Source: Draconibacterium sp041393215
GTDB lineage: Bacteria; Bacteroidota; Bacteroidia; Bacteroidales; Prolixibacteraceae
Direction of reading: 5' to 3'
DNA: 64,000 nucleotides
Assembly: GCA_041393215.1 (NCBI GenBank)
Contig: JAWKKP010000008.1
Span: 1 to 64,000, forward strand
The translations under genes and the position numbers were made by a program. How positions within the stretch are numbered: position 1 is the first letter of the stretch; the number at the start of each line of letters is the position of its first letter. The notes beneath the pieces were generated by a model, which worked only from the letters and a program-made list of their open reading frames with translations, was not told the origin of the DNA and did not search any database. This document shows positions 27,346 to 35,443 of the stretch, piece by piece.

Positions 27346-27479
27346 GTTACGCAAAAAGGAGCAAAGTAATTTCCAATAAAAATGTTAAATAGAACATTAG
27401 GCATATTTTTAATCGAAATTATTATTGTAAATTATGGGGCCTAAAATCCATCTATTCAAAGACTGATAAACGAAAACTT

Positions 27480-28970
27480 ATGGAAAAATTTATTCTTTCA
27501 CTTGATGCCGGTACAACCAGTAATCGGGCTATTCTTTTTAACTACTCTGGTGAAATTGTTGGCGCAGCCCAACAGGAATTTGAGCAAATTTATCCTCAAC
27601 CGGGTTGGGTGGAACATAACCCTGATGCTATTTGGAAAACGCAGCTTGAAGTTGTTAAGGAAGTAATTCAAAGTCAAAAGATTTCTCCCGAACAAATTGC
27701 CGGAATTGGAATAACCAATCAACGGGAAACAACAATTATATGGAATCGTGAAACAGGCGAACCCGTTTATAATGCAATTGTTTGGCAAGACAGGCGCACA
27801 GCCGGAATATGCGATGATTTAAAGGAAAAAGGATTAGAGAAAACAGTAGCCGAAAAAACGGGGCTGGTTATTGATGCTTATTTTTCGGGGACGAAAATTA
27901 AATGGATTCTCGATAATGTGGAAGGTGCTCGAGATTTGGCCAATAATGGAAAACTTGCATTTGGAACAGTGGATAGTTGGTTAATCTGGAAACTTACCGG
28001 GGGTAAACTTCATGTTACAGATGTTACGAACGCAAGCAGGACATTAATTTTCAATATTCACTCTTTACAATGGGATAATGAATTGTTGGAAATGTTAGAT
28101 ATTCCCGTTTCAATTCTTCCCGAAGTTAAATCAAGCAGCGAGTTTTACGGAACAACTTCAAAAGAAATTCTTGGAGGAGAAATTCCGGTTTCAGGAATTG
28201 CCGGAGATCAGCAGGCAGCGCTTTTCGGGCAAATGTGTATTAATGAAGGAATGGTAAAGAACACATATGGAACGGGTTGTTTTGTTGTGATGAACACGGG
28301 TAATAAACCCATCGTTTCAAAGCACAAGTTGTTAACTACCATTGGCTGGAAAATTGGAGATAAAATTACTTATGCACTGGAAGGCAGCATTTTTATTGGA
28401 GGGGCTGTTGTTCAGTGGTTACGGGATCAACTAGGAATAATTCAATCTTCTTCCGAAATAGAAGAACTGGCGAAACAGGTCGAAAATAATGGCGGAGTTT
28501 CTTTTGTTCAGGGATTCGTGGGGCTTGGTGCACCGCATTGGGATCAGTATGCCACAGGTGCGATTATGGGGTTGAGCCGGGGGACTGGCAAGGCACACAT
28601 TGCGAGAGCTGCATTAGAAGCCATCGCCTTTCGTTCCATGGAAGTAATTGAAACCATGGTTGAAGATTCCGGAATTCAGTTGGATGAATTACGGGTGGAC
28701 GGTGGAGCCGCCGTAAATAATTTGCTGATGCAGATTCAGGCAAATTCGATTAGGAGAACGGTGGTCCGGCCCAAAGTAACCGAAACTACTGCACTTGGTG
28801 CTGCGTATCTGTCTGGTCTGGCAGTTGGGTTCTGGAAAAGCATGGATGAAATTAAAGACCAGTGGCAAATCGATAAAAAATTCGCACCGGTGGAAGATTT
28901 ATCAGAGACATCAAAAACCATTTCAAACTGGAAAAAAGCAATAGAAAGAAGCAAAAACTGGTATCAGTAG
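27480..28970 (+). CDS. glpK: glycerol kinase
   Basis: 496-residue FGGY-family kinase that phosphorylates glycerol to glycerol 3-phosphate. The opening FILSLDAGTTSNRAILF is the phosphate-1 motif. GITNQRETTIIWN, WQDRRTAGICD, and GDQQAALFGQMC with NTYGTGCFVVMNTG are the classical glycerol kinase blocks, and the C-terminal FGGY-like signature appears near ELRVDGGAAVNNLLMQIQA. Length is normal. It is the first gene of glpK-glpD-glpF; glpD starts 37 bases after the stop. Confidence 0.97.
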   Translation: MEKFILSLDAGTTSNRAILFNYSGEIVGAAQQEFEQIYPQPGWVEHNPDAIWKTQLEVVKEVIQSQKISPEQIAGIGITNQRETTIIWNRETGEPVYNAIVWQDRRTAGICDDLKEKGLEKTVAEKTGLVIDAYFSGTKIKWILDNVEGARDLANNGKLAFGTVDSWLIWKLTGGKLHVTDVTNASRTLIFNIHSLQWDNELLEMLDIPVSILPEVKSSSEFYGTTSKEILGGEIPVSGIAGDQQAALFGQMCINEGMVKNTYGTGCFVVMNTGNKPIVSKHKLLTTIGWKIGDKITYALEGSIFIGGAVVQWLRDQLGIIQSSSEIEELAKQVENNGGVSFVQGFVGLGAPHWDQYATGAIMGLSRGTGKAHIARAALEAIAFRSMEVIETMVEDSGIQLDELRVDGGAAVNNLLMQIQANSIRRTVVRPKVTETTALGAAYLSGLAVGFWKSMDEIKDQWQIDKKFAPVEDLSETSKTISNWKKAIERSKNWYQ

Positions 28971-29007
28971 TGAATTAAATCAGTTAAAACTATATCACCT
29001 TAAAGCT

Positions 29008-30576
29008 ATGGACCGAAAAAAAATACTTAAAAAATTAAGGAAGAAAGATTGGGAGTGGGATATCATAATTATCGGTGGCGGTGCTACCGGTTTGGGATGT
29101 GCAGTTGATGCAGCTTCCAGAGGATTTAAGACACTCTTACTGGAACAGGTCGATTTTTCAAAAGGAACATCGAGCAGAAGTACAAAACTGGTACACGGCG
29201 GCGTACGTTATCTCCAGCAGGGCGATGTTTCGCTGGTTTTCGAAGCCCTCAAAGAACGGGGCCTGATGTTTAAAAACGCCCCGCACATGGTTACCAACCA
29301 GTCGTTTATTATTCCAACTTACGATTTTTGGGGAGGCCCTTTTTACACCGTCGGATTAAAGGTTTATGATTTAATGGCCGGAAAACTCGGCCTGGGACCT
29401 TCCATGCACCTTTCGCTGGAAGAAACTATTCAGGCGCTTCCAACTGTGGAAAGAGAAGGGTTAAAAGGAGGAGTAATTTACCAGGACGGCCAGTTTGATG
29501 ATTCAAGAATGGCCATTGGCCTGGCCCAAACCTGCCAGGATTTTGAGGGAGTTGTATTGAATTATTGCAAAGTAAAAGAACTGTTGAAAAAAGATCAACT
29601 AATAAATGGAGTGATTGCAGTTGATCAGGAAACGGGTGAGGAGTTCAAGTTAAGATCGAAAGTGGTGGTGAACGCAACAGGTGTATTTGCCGATGAAATT
29701 ATCAGGATGGATGAACCCGAAAAGAAAGACATGATAACACCCAGCCAGGGAATTCATTTAGTTCTCGATAAATCGTTTTTGCCGGGTGATTTTGCCATTA
29801 TGGTTCCGCATACTTCCGATGGTAGGGTAATGTTTGCTGTGCCCTGGCACAATCATGTTATTTTAGGTACTACCGATACATTGGTTGAAGGCAAATCTTT
29901 GGAACCCGTTGCGTTAAGCTCGGAAGTTGATTTTGTTTTGGAAACAGCCGGAAGATATCTGACAAAGCAACCAACAAGAAAAGATGTGCTTAGCGTTTTT
30001 GCCGGGTTGAGGCCACTCGCCAAGCCCGATGGGGAAAAAAAAGCTACAAAGGAAATTTCGAGGAATCATAAGATTCTGATTTCGGTTTCCGGGTTAATTA
30101 CCATAATTGGCGGAAAATGGACCACCTATCGGAAAATGGCTGAAGATACAATCGAGAAAGCGATTATGCTGGCCGGGTTGCCCGAACGGGAGTGTATAAC
30201 AAAACATCTTCCCATTCATGGCTTTCGAATGGATATCGATCCTTATACCGATCCGATGGCTCCTTATGGGATTTTCAAAGAAGAAATTTTGAGCCTTGCG
30301 GAGGAGGAAGAAAATCTGACCGGATTTTTAAGTGAAAAGTTGCAGATTTATAAATCGCAGGTGGTATGGGCAGTTCGTAAAGAAATGGCCCGAACCGTGG
30401 AAGACGTCCTGGCCCGTCGTACGAGAGCACTTTTTCTGGATGCCCGTGAAAGTGTAAAAATGGCTCCCGAAGTAGCAGAAATTATGGCAAGGGAACTAGG
30501 TAAGAACGAGGCATGGAAAGAAGAACAGATTTCGAAATATAATCAGCTTGCAAATAATTATTTTTTCAAAGATTAA
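29008..30576 (+). CDS. glpD: FAD-dependent glycerol-3-phosphate dehydrogenase
   Basis: 522-residue membrane-associated flavoenzyme oxidising glycerol 3-phosphate to dihydroxyacetone phosphate and feeding electrons to quinone. The FAD-binding motif DIIIIGGGATGLGCAVDAASRG is at about residues 19-40. KGTSSRSTKLVHGGVRYLQQGD is the family signature, and GGKWTTYRKMAEDTIEKA lies in the C-terminal FAD contact region. A C-terminal helical domain follows. It lies between glpK and glpF with short gaps (37 and 12 bases), consistent with one transcript. Confidence 0.96.
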   Translation: MDRKKILKKLRKKDWEWDIIIIGGGATGLGCAVDAASRGFKTLLLEQVDFSKGTSSRSTKLVHGGVRYLQQGDVSLVFEALKERGLMFKNAPHMVTNQSFIIPTYDFWGGPFYTVGLKVYDLMAGKLGLGPSMHLSLEETIQALPTVEREGLKGGVIYQDGQFDDSRMAIGLAQTCQDFEGVVLNYCKVKELLKKDQLINGVIAVDQETGEEFKLRSKVVVNATGVFADEIIRMDEPEKKDMITPSQGIHLVLDKSFLPGDFAIMVPHTSDGRVMFAVPWHNHVILGTTDTLVEGKSLEPVALSSEVDFVLETAGRYLTKQPTRKDVLSVFAGLRPLAKPDGEKKATKEISRNHKILISVSGLITIIGGKWTTYRKMAEDTIEKAIMLAGLPERECITKHLPIHGFRMDIDPYTDPMAPYGIFKEEILSLAEEEENLTGFLSEKLQIYKSQVVWAVRKEMARTVEDVLARRTRALFLDARESVKMAPEVAEIMARELGKNEAWKEEQISKYNQLANNYFFKD

Positions 30577-30588
30577 TACAATATTATA

Positions 30589-31335
30589 ATGGAATTTTTT
30601 GGTGAATTTTTAGGCACGTTTATCCTGATATTATTGGGAAACGGCGTAGTTGCTAATGTTAATCTCGATAAAACCCACAGTTTTGGCGCCGGCTGGATTG
30701 TAATAGCTGCCGGTTGGGGAATGGCGGTCTTTGTTGCTGTTGTTTCAACTGCCGATATCAGTGGTGCACATCTGAATCCGGCTGTTACATTGGGATTAGC
30801 ATTTGCCGGTCTTTTTGAATGGGCAAAGGTTGCTCCTTTTATCCTTGCCCAGATGTTGGGGGCAATGTTTGGGGCGGTAACGGTTTATCTATTTTTTTAC
30901 AATCATTTCAGAATTACAGAAACACCTGGAACGAAAAAAGCTTGCTTCTGCACAGCTCCTGCTATTCGAAATTATCCCAGTAATTTCTTTTCTGAAGTGG
31001 TTGGCACTTTTGTCCTCATTTTAGCGGTGCTGCTAATTACATTACCCCAGCTTGATTATCTGAGTCTGGGAAGTTCAAAAGTAGGAATGGGATCTTTGGG
31101 TGCACTCCCTGTTTCATTGGTCGTTTTTTCTATTGGTTTGAGTTTGGGTGGCACAACCGGATATGCAATTAATCCGGCACGTGACCTGGGTCCTCGAATT
31201 GTACACGCTATCTTACCTATAAAAAATAAAGATAATACCGACTGGAGTTATTCCTGGGTTCCAACTGTGGGGCCTGTGGTAGGTGCAGCGTTTGCGGCCG
31301 GGGTTTATTTATTAATAAATACAATTTGTAATTGA
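30589..31335 (+). CDS. glpF: glycerol uptake facilitator (aquaglyceroporin)
   Basis: 248-residue MIP-family channel with six membrane helices. Both half-helix motifs are intact: HLNPAVTLG near residue 65 and INPARDLGPR near residue 200. The Asp after the second NPA (NPARD) is the hallmark of glycerol-conducting rather than water-only channels. It is the third gene of the glp operon, 12 bases after glpD, so the operon encodes uptake, phosphorylation and oxidation of glycerol. Confidence 0.96.
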   Translation: MEFFGEFLGTFILILLGNGVVANVNLDKTHSFGAGWIVIAAGWGMAVFVAVVSTADISGAHLNPAVTLGLAFAGLFEWAKVAPFILAQMLGAMFGAVTVYLFFYNHFRITETPGTKKACFCTAPAIRNYPSNFFSEVVGTFVLILAVLLITLPQLDYLSLGSSKVGMGSLGALPVSLVVFSIGLSLGGTTGYAINPARDLGPRIVHAILPIKNKDNTDWSYSWVPTVGPVVGAAFAAGVYLLINTICN

Positions 31336-31391
31336 AAATTTGTGAAAAATTACAGATATTGGTGTCCTAAAAGCATTAAGAAATTTTTGAA

Positions 31392-31598
31392 ATGGAACAT
31401 AAAGTAAGTGGTAGTTCTTTGGAGCTGCGTGACAGGATTGAGAAAGCAATAGCAGATGAAATAATTACGCGGGAAGAATATGATGAAATCATAAAAATTG
31501 CTTTGGAGGACGGGGTTATTGACAAACATGAGCAAGCTCTCCTGAGCGAACTTCAGCAAATGATTGAAGATAAAGTTGTGAGATTCGCCAAAAAATAG
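31392..31598 (+). CDS. small charged helical protein of unknown function
   Basis: 68-residue soluble protein, rich in Glu, Lys and Ile, predicted as three helices. It contains an ITREEYDEIIKIALEDGVIDKHEQALLSEL segment that looks like a compact helical repeat (TerB-like spacing of acidic residues, inference). It lies 56 bases after glpF on the same strand and is followed by a terminator, so it may be the last gene of the glp transcript. I do not recognise a function. The opposite-strand reading frame over the same bases looks non-coding. Confidence 0.6.
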   Translation: MEHKVSGSSLELRDRIEKAIADEIITREEYDEIIKIALEDGVIDKHEQALLSELQQMIEDKVVRFAKK

Positions 31599-31650
31599 AA
31601 CAGGAGTCTTCAACCTTTTATACCTGCTTGGGGTTTTAATCTGAAATAAA

Positions 31651-31682
31651 AAAAGCCGATTCAAAAAAATGAACCGGCTTTC
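31651..31682. terminator. terminator between the glp transcript and the secreted-protein gene
   Basis: AAAGCCG at 31652-31658 pairs with CGGCTTT at 31675-31681; one A-C mismatch is followed by an inner TTC/GAA. It is flanked by A-run and T-rich sequence and lies between two convergent genes, so it may serve both. Confidence 0.7.
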
Positions 31683-31700
31683 TGGTTTTCAGATTGCTGT

Positions 31701-32639
31701 TTAATTGTTCTCGTCTTCCTTTTCTACCTGAACATCTACTTCTACATTTTTTTTGCCGTCTTTATTTATTTCTTTTATTCGAATTACTTTTCCGTCTTCT
31801 TCAATTACCTTTATTTTCTTCCCGTTTGCGGCTGAATCCCCTTTTGCGATATTGTCCATAAATTCCATTTCCCCATCATCCGATTTGAAAACTCTAACAT
31901 GGGCAGGAGGCATTGGAGGACGTTCCGGGCCAAACATCATATCATCGGGGCCACCACGAAAAAGAAACATTTCGTTTTCCATCTCTTCATTCACTTGTTT
32001 GCGGACAATGGTAATTTTTTCAGTTCCATCTTTATTGGCTTTCTTTTTAAATGAAATAATTTCGGGATCGCTTAAATCAATTACGTTGGCATTGTTCCGT
32101 TTTTCAATACGGATATCACGTATATGCGGAGGACGGGGAACTTCCTTAACTGGTGGCACAGCAAATGCAATGTCATGCCGGCTTCGGTCAAACCATACCA
32201 TGGTTTCGTCGCCGTCTCCAAAAAACACATTCTCGTCAGTATTAAAGGTTGAATCTTCGAACATTTTAAATTCATGAACCATGTGTTTTCCTCCTTTTCC
32301 CGATCTCGTTACGAAAACTCTTCCGTGTCCGTCGTCATTAATATCGAAATTCATATCAAATCTTTTGAAAAGCGAGTCGCGTTCAGGTTCACCTTTCGAA
32401 ATCCATTGCATTTCCTGTGGTCCGCCAATGGTATCACCGTTCCAAACAAATACATCATCGCCTACGATTATTGTATCCAGTTCCATACGGTTTCCGTCAT
32501 CATCAATTTTCACCAAATTAATATGCCGTTCTTTTTTCTTTCCTCTTGGAGGGTCTTGTGGATTTTCACGAATAGAAAATGAAGACAAAACTAAAATGGC
32601 AAGTACGAGTAGCCCGGTTTCTAATAAATTACGTTTCAT
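31701..32639 (-). CDS. secreted protein of unknown function, divergent from the sensor kinase
   Basis: 312-residue protein with an N-terminal hydrophobic signal (about 5-22, GLLVLAILVLSSFS) and no lipobox, so probably periplasmic. The rest is highly charged and Pro-rich, with no known domain. Short segments resemble the extracytoplasmic part of the neighbouring kinase: VFVWNGDTI (64-72), RFDMNFDIN (93-101) and PRPPHIRDIRIE (168-179). Its promoter shares an upstream region with the kinase gene, with phased GTTAA repeats between. It is likely a target or modulator of the two-component pair (inference). Confidence 0.7.
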   Translation of the reverse strand: MKRNLLETGLLVLAILVLSSFSIRENPQDPPRGKKKERHINLVKIDDDGNRMELDTIIVGDDVFVWNGDTIGGPQEMQWISKGEPERDSLFKRFDMNFDINDDGHGRVFVTRSGKGGKHMVHEFKMFEDSTFNTDENVFFGDGDETMVWFDRSRHDIAFAVPPVKEVPRPPHIRDIRIEKRNNANVIDLSDPEIISFKKKANKDGTEKITIVRKQVNEEMENEMFLFRGGPDDMMFGPERPPMPPAHVRVFKSDDGEMEFMDNIAKGDSAANGKKIKVIEEDGKVIRIKEINKDGKKNVEVDVQVEKEDENN

Positions 32640-32670
32640 AATTCCTGTTTTAATGAAAATTTTGTTTTAG

Positions 32671-32678
32671 CAAAGATA
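32671..32678 (-). promoter_or_regulatory. -7 box of the secreted-protein gene
   Basis: Minus-strand reading is TATCTTTG, a match to TAnnTTTG, 32 bases before the ATG at 32639. No -33 TTTG is visible, which fits an activator-dependent promoter. Confidence 0.5.
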
Positions 32679-32701
32679 GCTTACGTGCATATTTACAGTC
32701 A

Positions 32702-32738
32702 GTTAAAGGCTGGTTAAAATCTGTTAAGGAAAAGTTAA
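32702..32738. promoter_or_regulatory. four helically phased GTTAA repeats (likely response-regulator site)
   Basis: GTTAA begins at 32702, 32713, 32723 and 32734, giving steps of 11, 10 and 11 bases on one strand. OmpR/PhoB-type regulators bind tandem direct repeats with this step. The array lies between two divergent -7 boxes (32671-32678 and 32766-32773), at about activator distance from both. The most likely ligand is the regulator encoded at 34582-35274 (inference). Confidence 0.6.
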
Positions 32739-32765
32739 AATTTAAAAGTCACTTTTTTAAATACC

Positions 32766-32773
32766 TATATTTG
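32766..32773 (+). promoter_or_regulatory. -7 box of the sensor kinase gene
   Basis: TATATTTG matches TAnnTTTG and lies 58 bases before the ATG at 32832. The -33 region is covered by the end of the GTTAA array and contains only a poor TTTA. Confidence 0.5.
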
Positions 32774-32831
32774 AGGCACGAAACAAAAACAGTTAATCAA
32801 TTTCAGGAGAATAAAAGGGAATTAAAAACGG

Positions 32832-34565
32832 ATGAACAAAAGGATTATTACCGGACTTGTGGTGTTAATGGGCGTTTCCATTCTGGGGATTATTATCGTG
32901 CAACTGGTTTGGATGAACAATGCCATTGCTGTTAAAAACGAACTGTTTAACCGCAGTGTAAACGAAGCGCTGAATAATACGGTATATAAGCTCGAAGACA
33001 TTCATAATTTTGATGTAGTCAACCGCATGGTTTTCGACGATTCTGCAAAGTGGAATCAACGGTTTGGAAAAGATTTTGATATGGAATTTCTGCCTTTTCC
33101 ACCCGATGTTGCGAAACCCGATTCACTTAGAAGACCTCCACGTCCTGTGCATATTATCCGGGAGGTTAGTCCCCGGGGGAAAAATACAAGGGTTGAAATC
33201 CGGATTGACTCTGATTCGAAAACCACAAGTTCTGCTTACAGCTATCGTATAAGTTCAGATTCCGATTCAATTGCCGACGATAAAGTCGTTGTTATGAATG
33301 GAAGGCCTGCTTTGCCCAAAAATGTTTTTGTTATGAAATCGGATACCATTATTTCCGACTTGGATTCGCTTTATGACTTAGGGAAATTTAAAATCGACTC
33401 GGTAATTACCAACCTTGATACATTTCATTTTCTTCGACCCGATATTTCTCAGCGGGCACGGTTTAAAGCAGGGCGTTTAAAACAAATGGCCAACCAGGTT
33501 ACCACTGAAATTTATGAATGGGATGTTCGCCGCATTGACGAAGAGCTTGTGCAGAAAGTTTTAAGAGAAGAACTAAACAACAGAAATATACCAATCGATT
33601 TTAAGTATGGCATTTGGCAGGACAGTCTTATGCTTGACAAGGAAATTATTCCTGAAGATTCGGTTCTGCTTATGAATTCGGAATACAAAGTAAACATGTA
33701 TCCAAACGATATTTTTCAGAAAAACATAAAGCTTTCGGTCGTTTTTCCGGGGCGCAGTAACTTTATTTACCGTTCGTTAAGTTGGCTTTTGATGGCTTCC
33801 TTCATGTTCTCCATATTTATTCTGGTAACATTTGCCTTGAGTATTTTTTATATTCTCCGGCAGAAAAAAATATCGGAAATGAAATCGGATTTTATCAATA
33901 ATATGACACATGAATTCAAAACGCCCATTGCAACCATTTCCGTGGCAACGGATTCTATCGTTAACGATAAAGTAGTGTCCGATCCGGAACGAATCCGCTT
34001 TTTTGCCGGAATGATAAAAAAGGAAAACACTCGTATGAACCGCCAGGTAGAAGATATTTTAACCATTGCACGATTAGACAGGAAAGAATTCGAATTTAAC
34101 TGGGAAACGTTGAATACACATGAATTAATTGATGATGCTATACAGGGAATTATGTTGCAGGTGGAGAAGCGAAACGGCGCGATAATAAAAAAGTTGAATG
34201 CACCGAACCCCATGGTTACCACCGATAAAAATCATTTCACCAATGTTATTTTTAATTTGTTTGATAATGCAATTAAATACTCGGTTGAAGCCCCGGAAAT
34301 AAAAATTACAACAACCAATAAAACGAATGGAGTTTTGATTTCGGTTTCCGACAACGGAATTGGAATGACAAAAGCAGTGCAAAGCAAAATCTTTGAACGG
34401 TTTTATCGTCAATCAAGCGGTAATATTCACAATGTGAAAGGTTTTGGGCTCGGTTTGAGTTATGTAAAAGCGGTAGTGGAAGCCAATAAAGGAACAATTT
34501 CGGTTCATAGCGAACCCGGAAAAGGAAGCAAATTTGATGTATTTTTACCTTTTGTAAGAGAATAA
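32832..34565 (+). CDS. two-component sensor histidine kinase
   Basis: 577-residue inner-membrane kinase. A first membrane segment at about 7-28 is followed by a large, charged and Pro-rich extracytoplasmic domain (about 29-315). A second membrane segment (about 318-342) leads to the HisKA domain with NNMTHEFKTP (phospho-acceptor H360) and the HATPase domain with NLFDNAIKYS (N box), VSDNGIGM and GFGLGLSYVKAVVEANKG (G boxes). The general layout recalls RprX-type kinases of Bacteroidales. Its cognate regulator starts 16 bases after the stop. The signal is unknown. Confidence 0.92.
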   Translation: MNKRIITGLVVLMGVSILGIIIVQLVWMNNAIAVKNELFNRSVNEALNNTVYKLEDIHNFDVVNRMVFDDSAKWNQRFGKDFDMEFLPFPPDVAKPDSLRRPPRPVHIIREVSPRGKNTRVEIRIDSDSKTTSSAYSYRISSDSDSIADDKVVVMNGRPALPKNVFVMKSDTIISDLDSLYDLGKFKIDSVITNLDTFHFLRPDISQRARFKAGRLKQMANQVTTEIYEWDVRRIDEELVQKVLREELNNRNIPIDFKYGIWQDSLMLDKEIIPEDSVLLMNSEYKVNMYPNDIFQKNIKLSVVFPGRSNFIYRSLSWLLMASFMFSIFILVTFALSIFYILRQKKISEMKSDFINNMTHEFKTPIATISVATDSIVNDKVVSDPERIRFFAGMIKKENTRMNRQVEDILTIARLDRKEFEFNWETLNTHELIDDAIQGIMLQVEKRNGAIIKKLNAPNPMVTTDKNHFTNVIFNLFDNAIKYSVEAPEIKITTTNKTNGVLISVSDNGIGMTKAVQSKIFERFYRQSSGNIHNVKGFGLGLSYVKAVVEANKGTISVHSEPGKGSKFDVFLPFVRE

Positions 34566-34581
34566 ACCCGGAAGTAAATAG

Positions 34582-35274
34582 ATGGAAAATGTTCAGCATA
34601 TTTTTCTGGTAGAAGACGACTTGAGTTTTGGTGCAGTGTTAAAATCGTATCTCGAGTTGAACGATTTTAAAGTGACTTGGGTGGACGACGGCAAATATGC
34701 CCTGGAAAAGTTCAGAAATGGCGAATATCAAATCTGCATTCTTGATGTCATGTTGCCCAATGTTGATGGATTTACAATCGGCAGCGAAATCCGTAAAATC
34801 GATACCGAAATCCCGATGGTCTTTCTTACCGCGAAAGCATTGAAAGAAGACATTCTGAAAGGTTATAATGTGGGCGCCGACGATTATATTACAAAACCTT
34901 TCGACACGGAAGTCCTGCTCTGTAAAATTCAGGCCATTATAAAACGACAAACCACACAACCTCAAAACAACGATGTGGTGTTTTACATCGGCGCTTATGT
35001 TTTCAATTCGAAAATAAGAACCATTACAAAAGAAAAAATACAACAGAAACTATCGCCCAAAGAAGCCGATTTATTGAAATTACTGTGCCAGAATAAAAAT
35101 GAATTACTGCCCCGTGAAATGGCACTTCGTAAAATCTGGGGCGACGATGGCTACTTCACCGCCCGAAGTATGGATGTTTTTATTACTAGGTTGCGCAAAT
35201 ATTTATCCGACGATCCCAGCATCGAAATCAAAAATATTCACGGAAGTGGATTTTTGCTTGAAATAAAAGGTTAA
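34582..35274 (+). CDS. OmpR/PhoB-family response regulator, RprY-like
   Basis: 230-residue regulator with a receiver domain (acidic pocket ED11-12, phospho-acceptor D55 in CILDVMLPNVDG, K105 in YITKPFD) and a C-terminal winged-helix domain (LSPKEADLLKLLCQNKNELL, then ARSMDVFITRLRKYLSDDPSIEIKNIHGSGF). The C-terminal run closely resembles RprY of Bacteroides as I remember it. It is co-transcribed with the kinase (16-base gap). The phased repeats at 32702-32738 are a plausible autoregulatory site. Confidence 0.93.
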   Translation: MENVQHIFLVEDDLSFGAVLKSYLELNDFKVTWVDDGKYALEKFRNGEYQICILDVMLPNVDGFTIGSEIRKIDTEIPMVFLTAKALKEDILKGYNVGADDYITKPFDTEVLLCKIQAIIKRQTTQPQNNDVVFYIGAYVFNSKIRTITKEKIQQKLSPKEADLLKLLCQNKNELLPREMALRKIWGDDGYFTARSMDVFITRLRKYLSDDPSIEIKNIHGSGFLLEIKG

Positions 35275-35443
35275 ATACTTTGCTAACAGGAGTCAACGAG
35301 CGGCTATTCCATTGCTGAATATTTATCCGATGGCCGACGCGAATTTTCCTGTGCCGGTTTTAAGAAGTTGTAATTGTAACTCGTTTAGTATCGGTTAATT
35401 TGCTAAATTGTAGCAGTATTTAACTCAACCTGATAATCAAAAC

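Noticed and set aside
31350..31664. Minus-strand open frame of 104 codons behind glpF
   Set aside because: Composition is Phe-rich and unlike a soluble or membrane protein of this genome; the plus-strand small gene explains the region better.
32281..32670. Plus-strand open frame of 129 codons
   Set aside because: It is antisense to the secreted-protein gene, Ser/Phe/Pro-rich as expected for a shadow frame, and would cover that gene's promoter.
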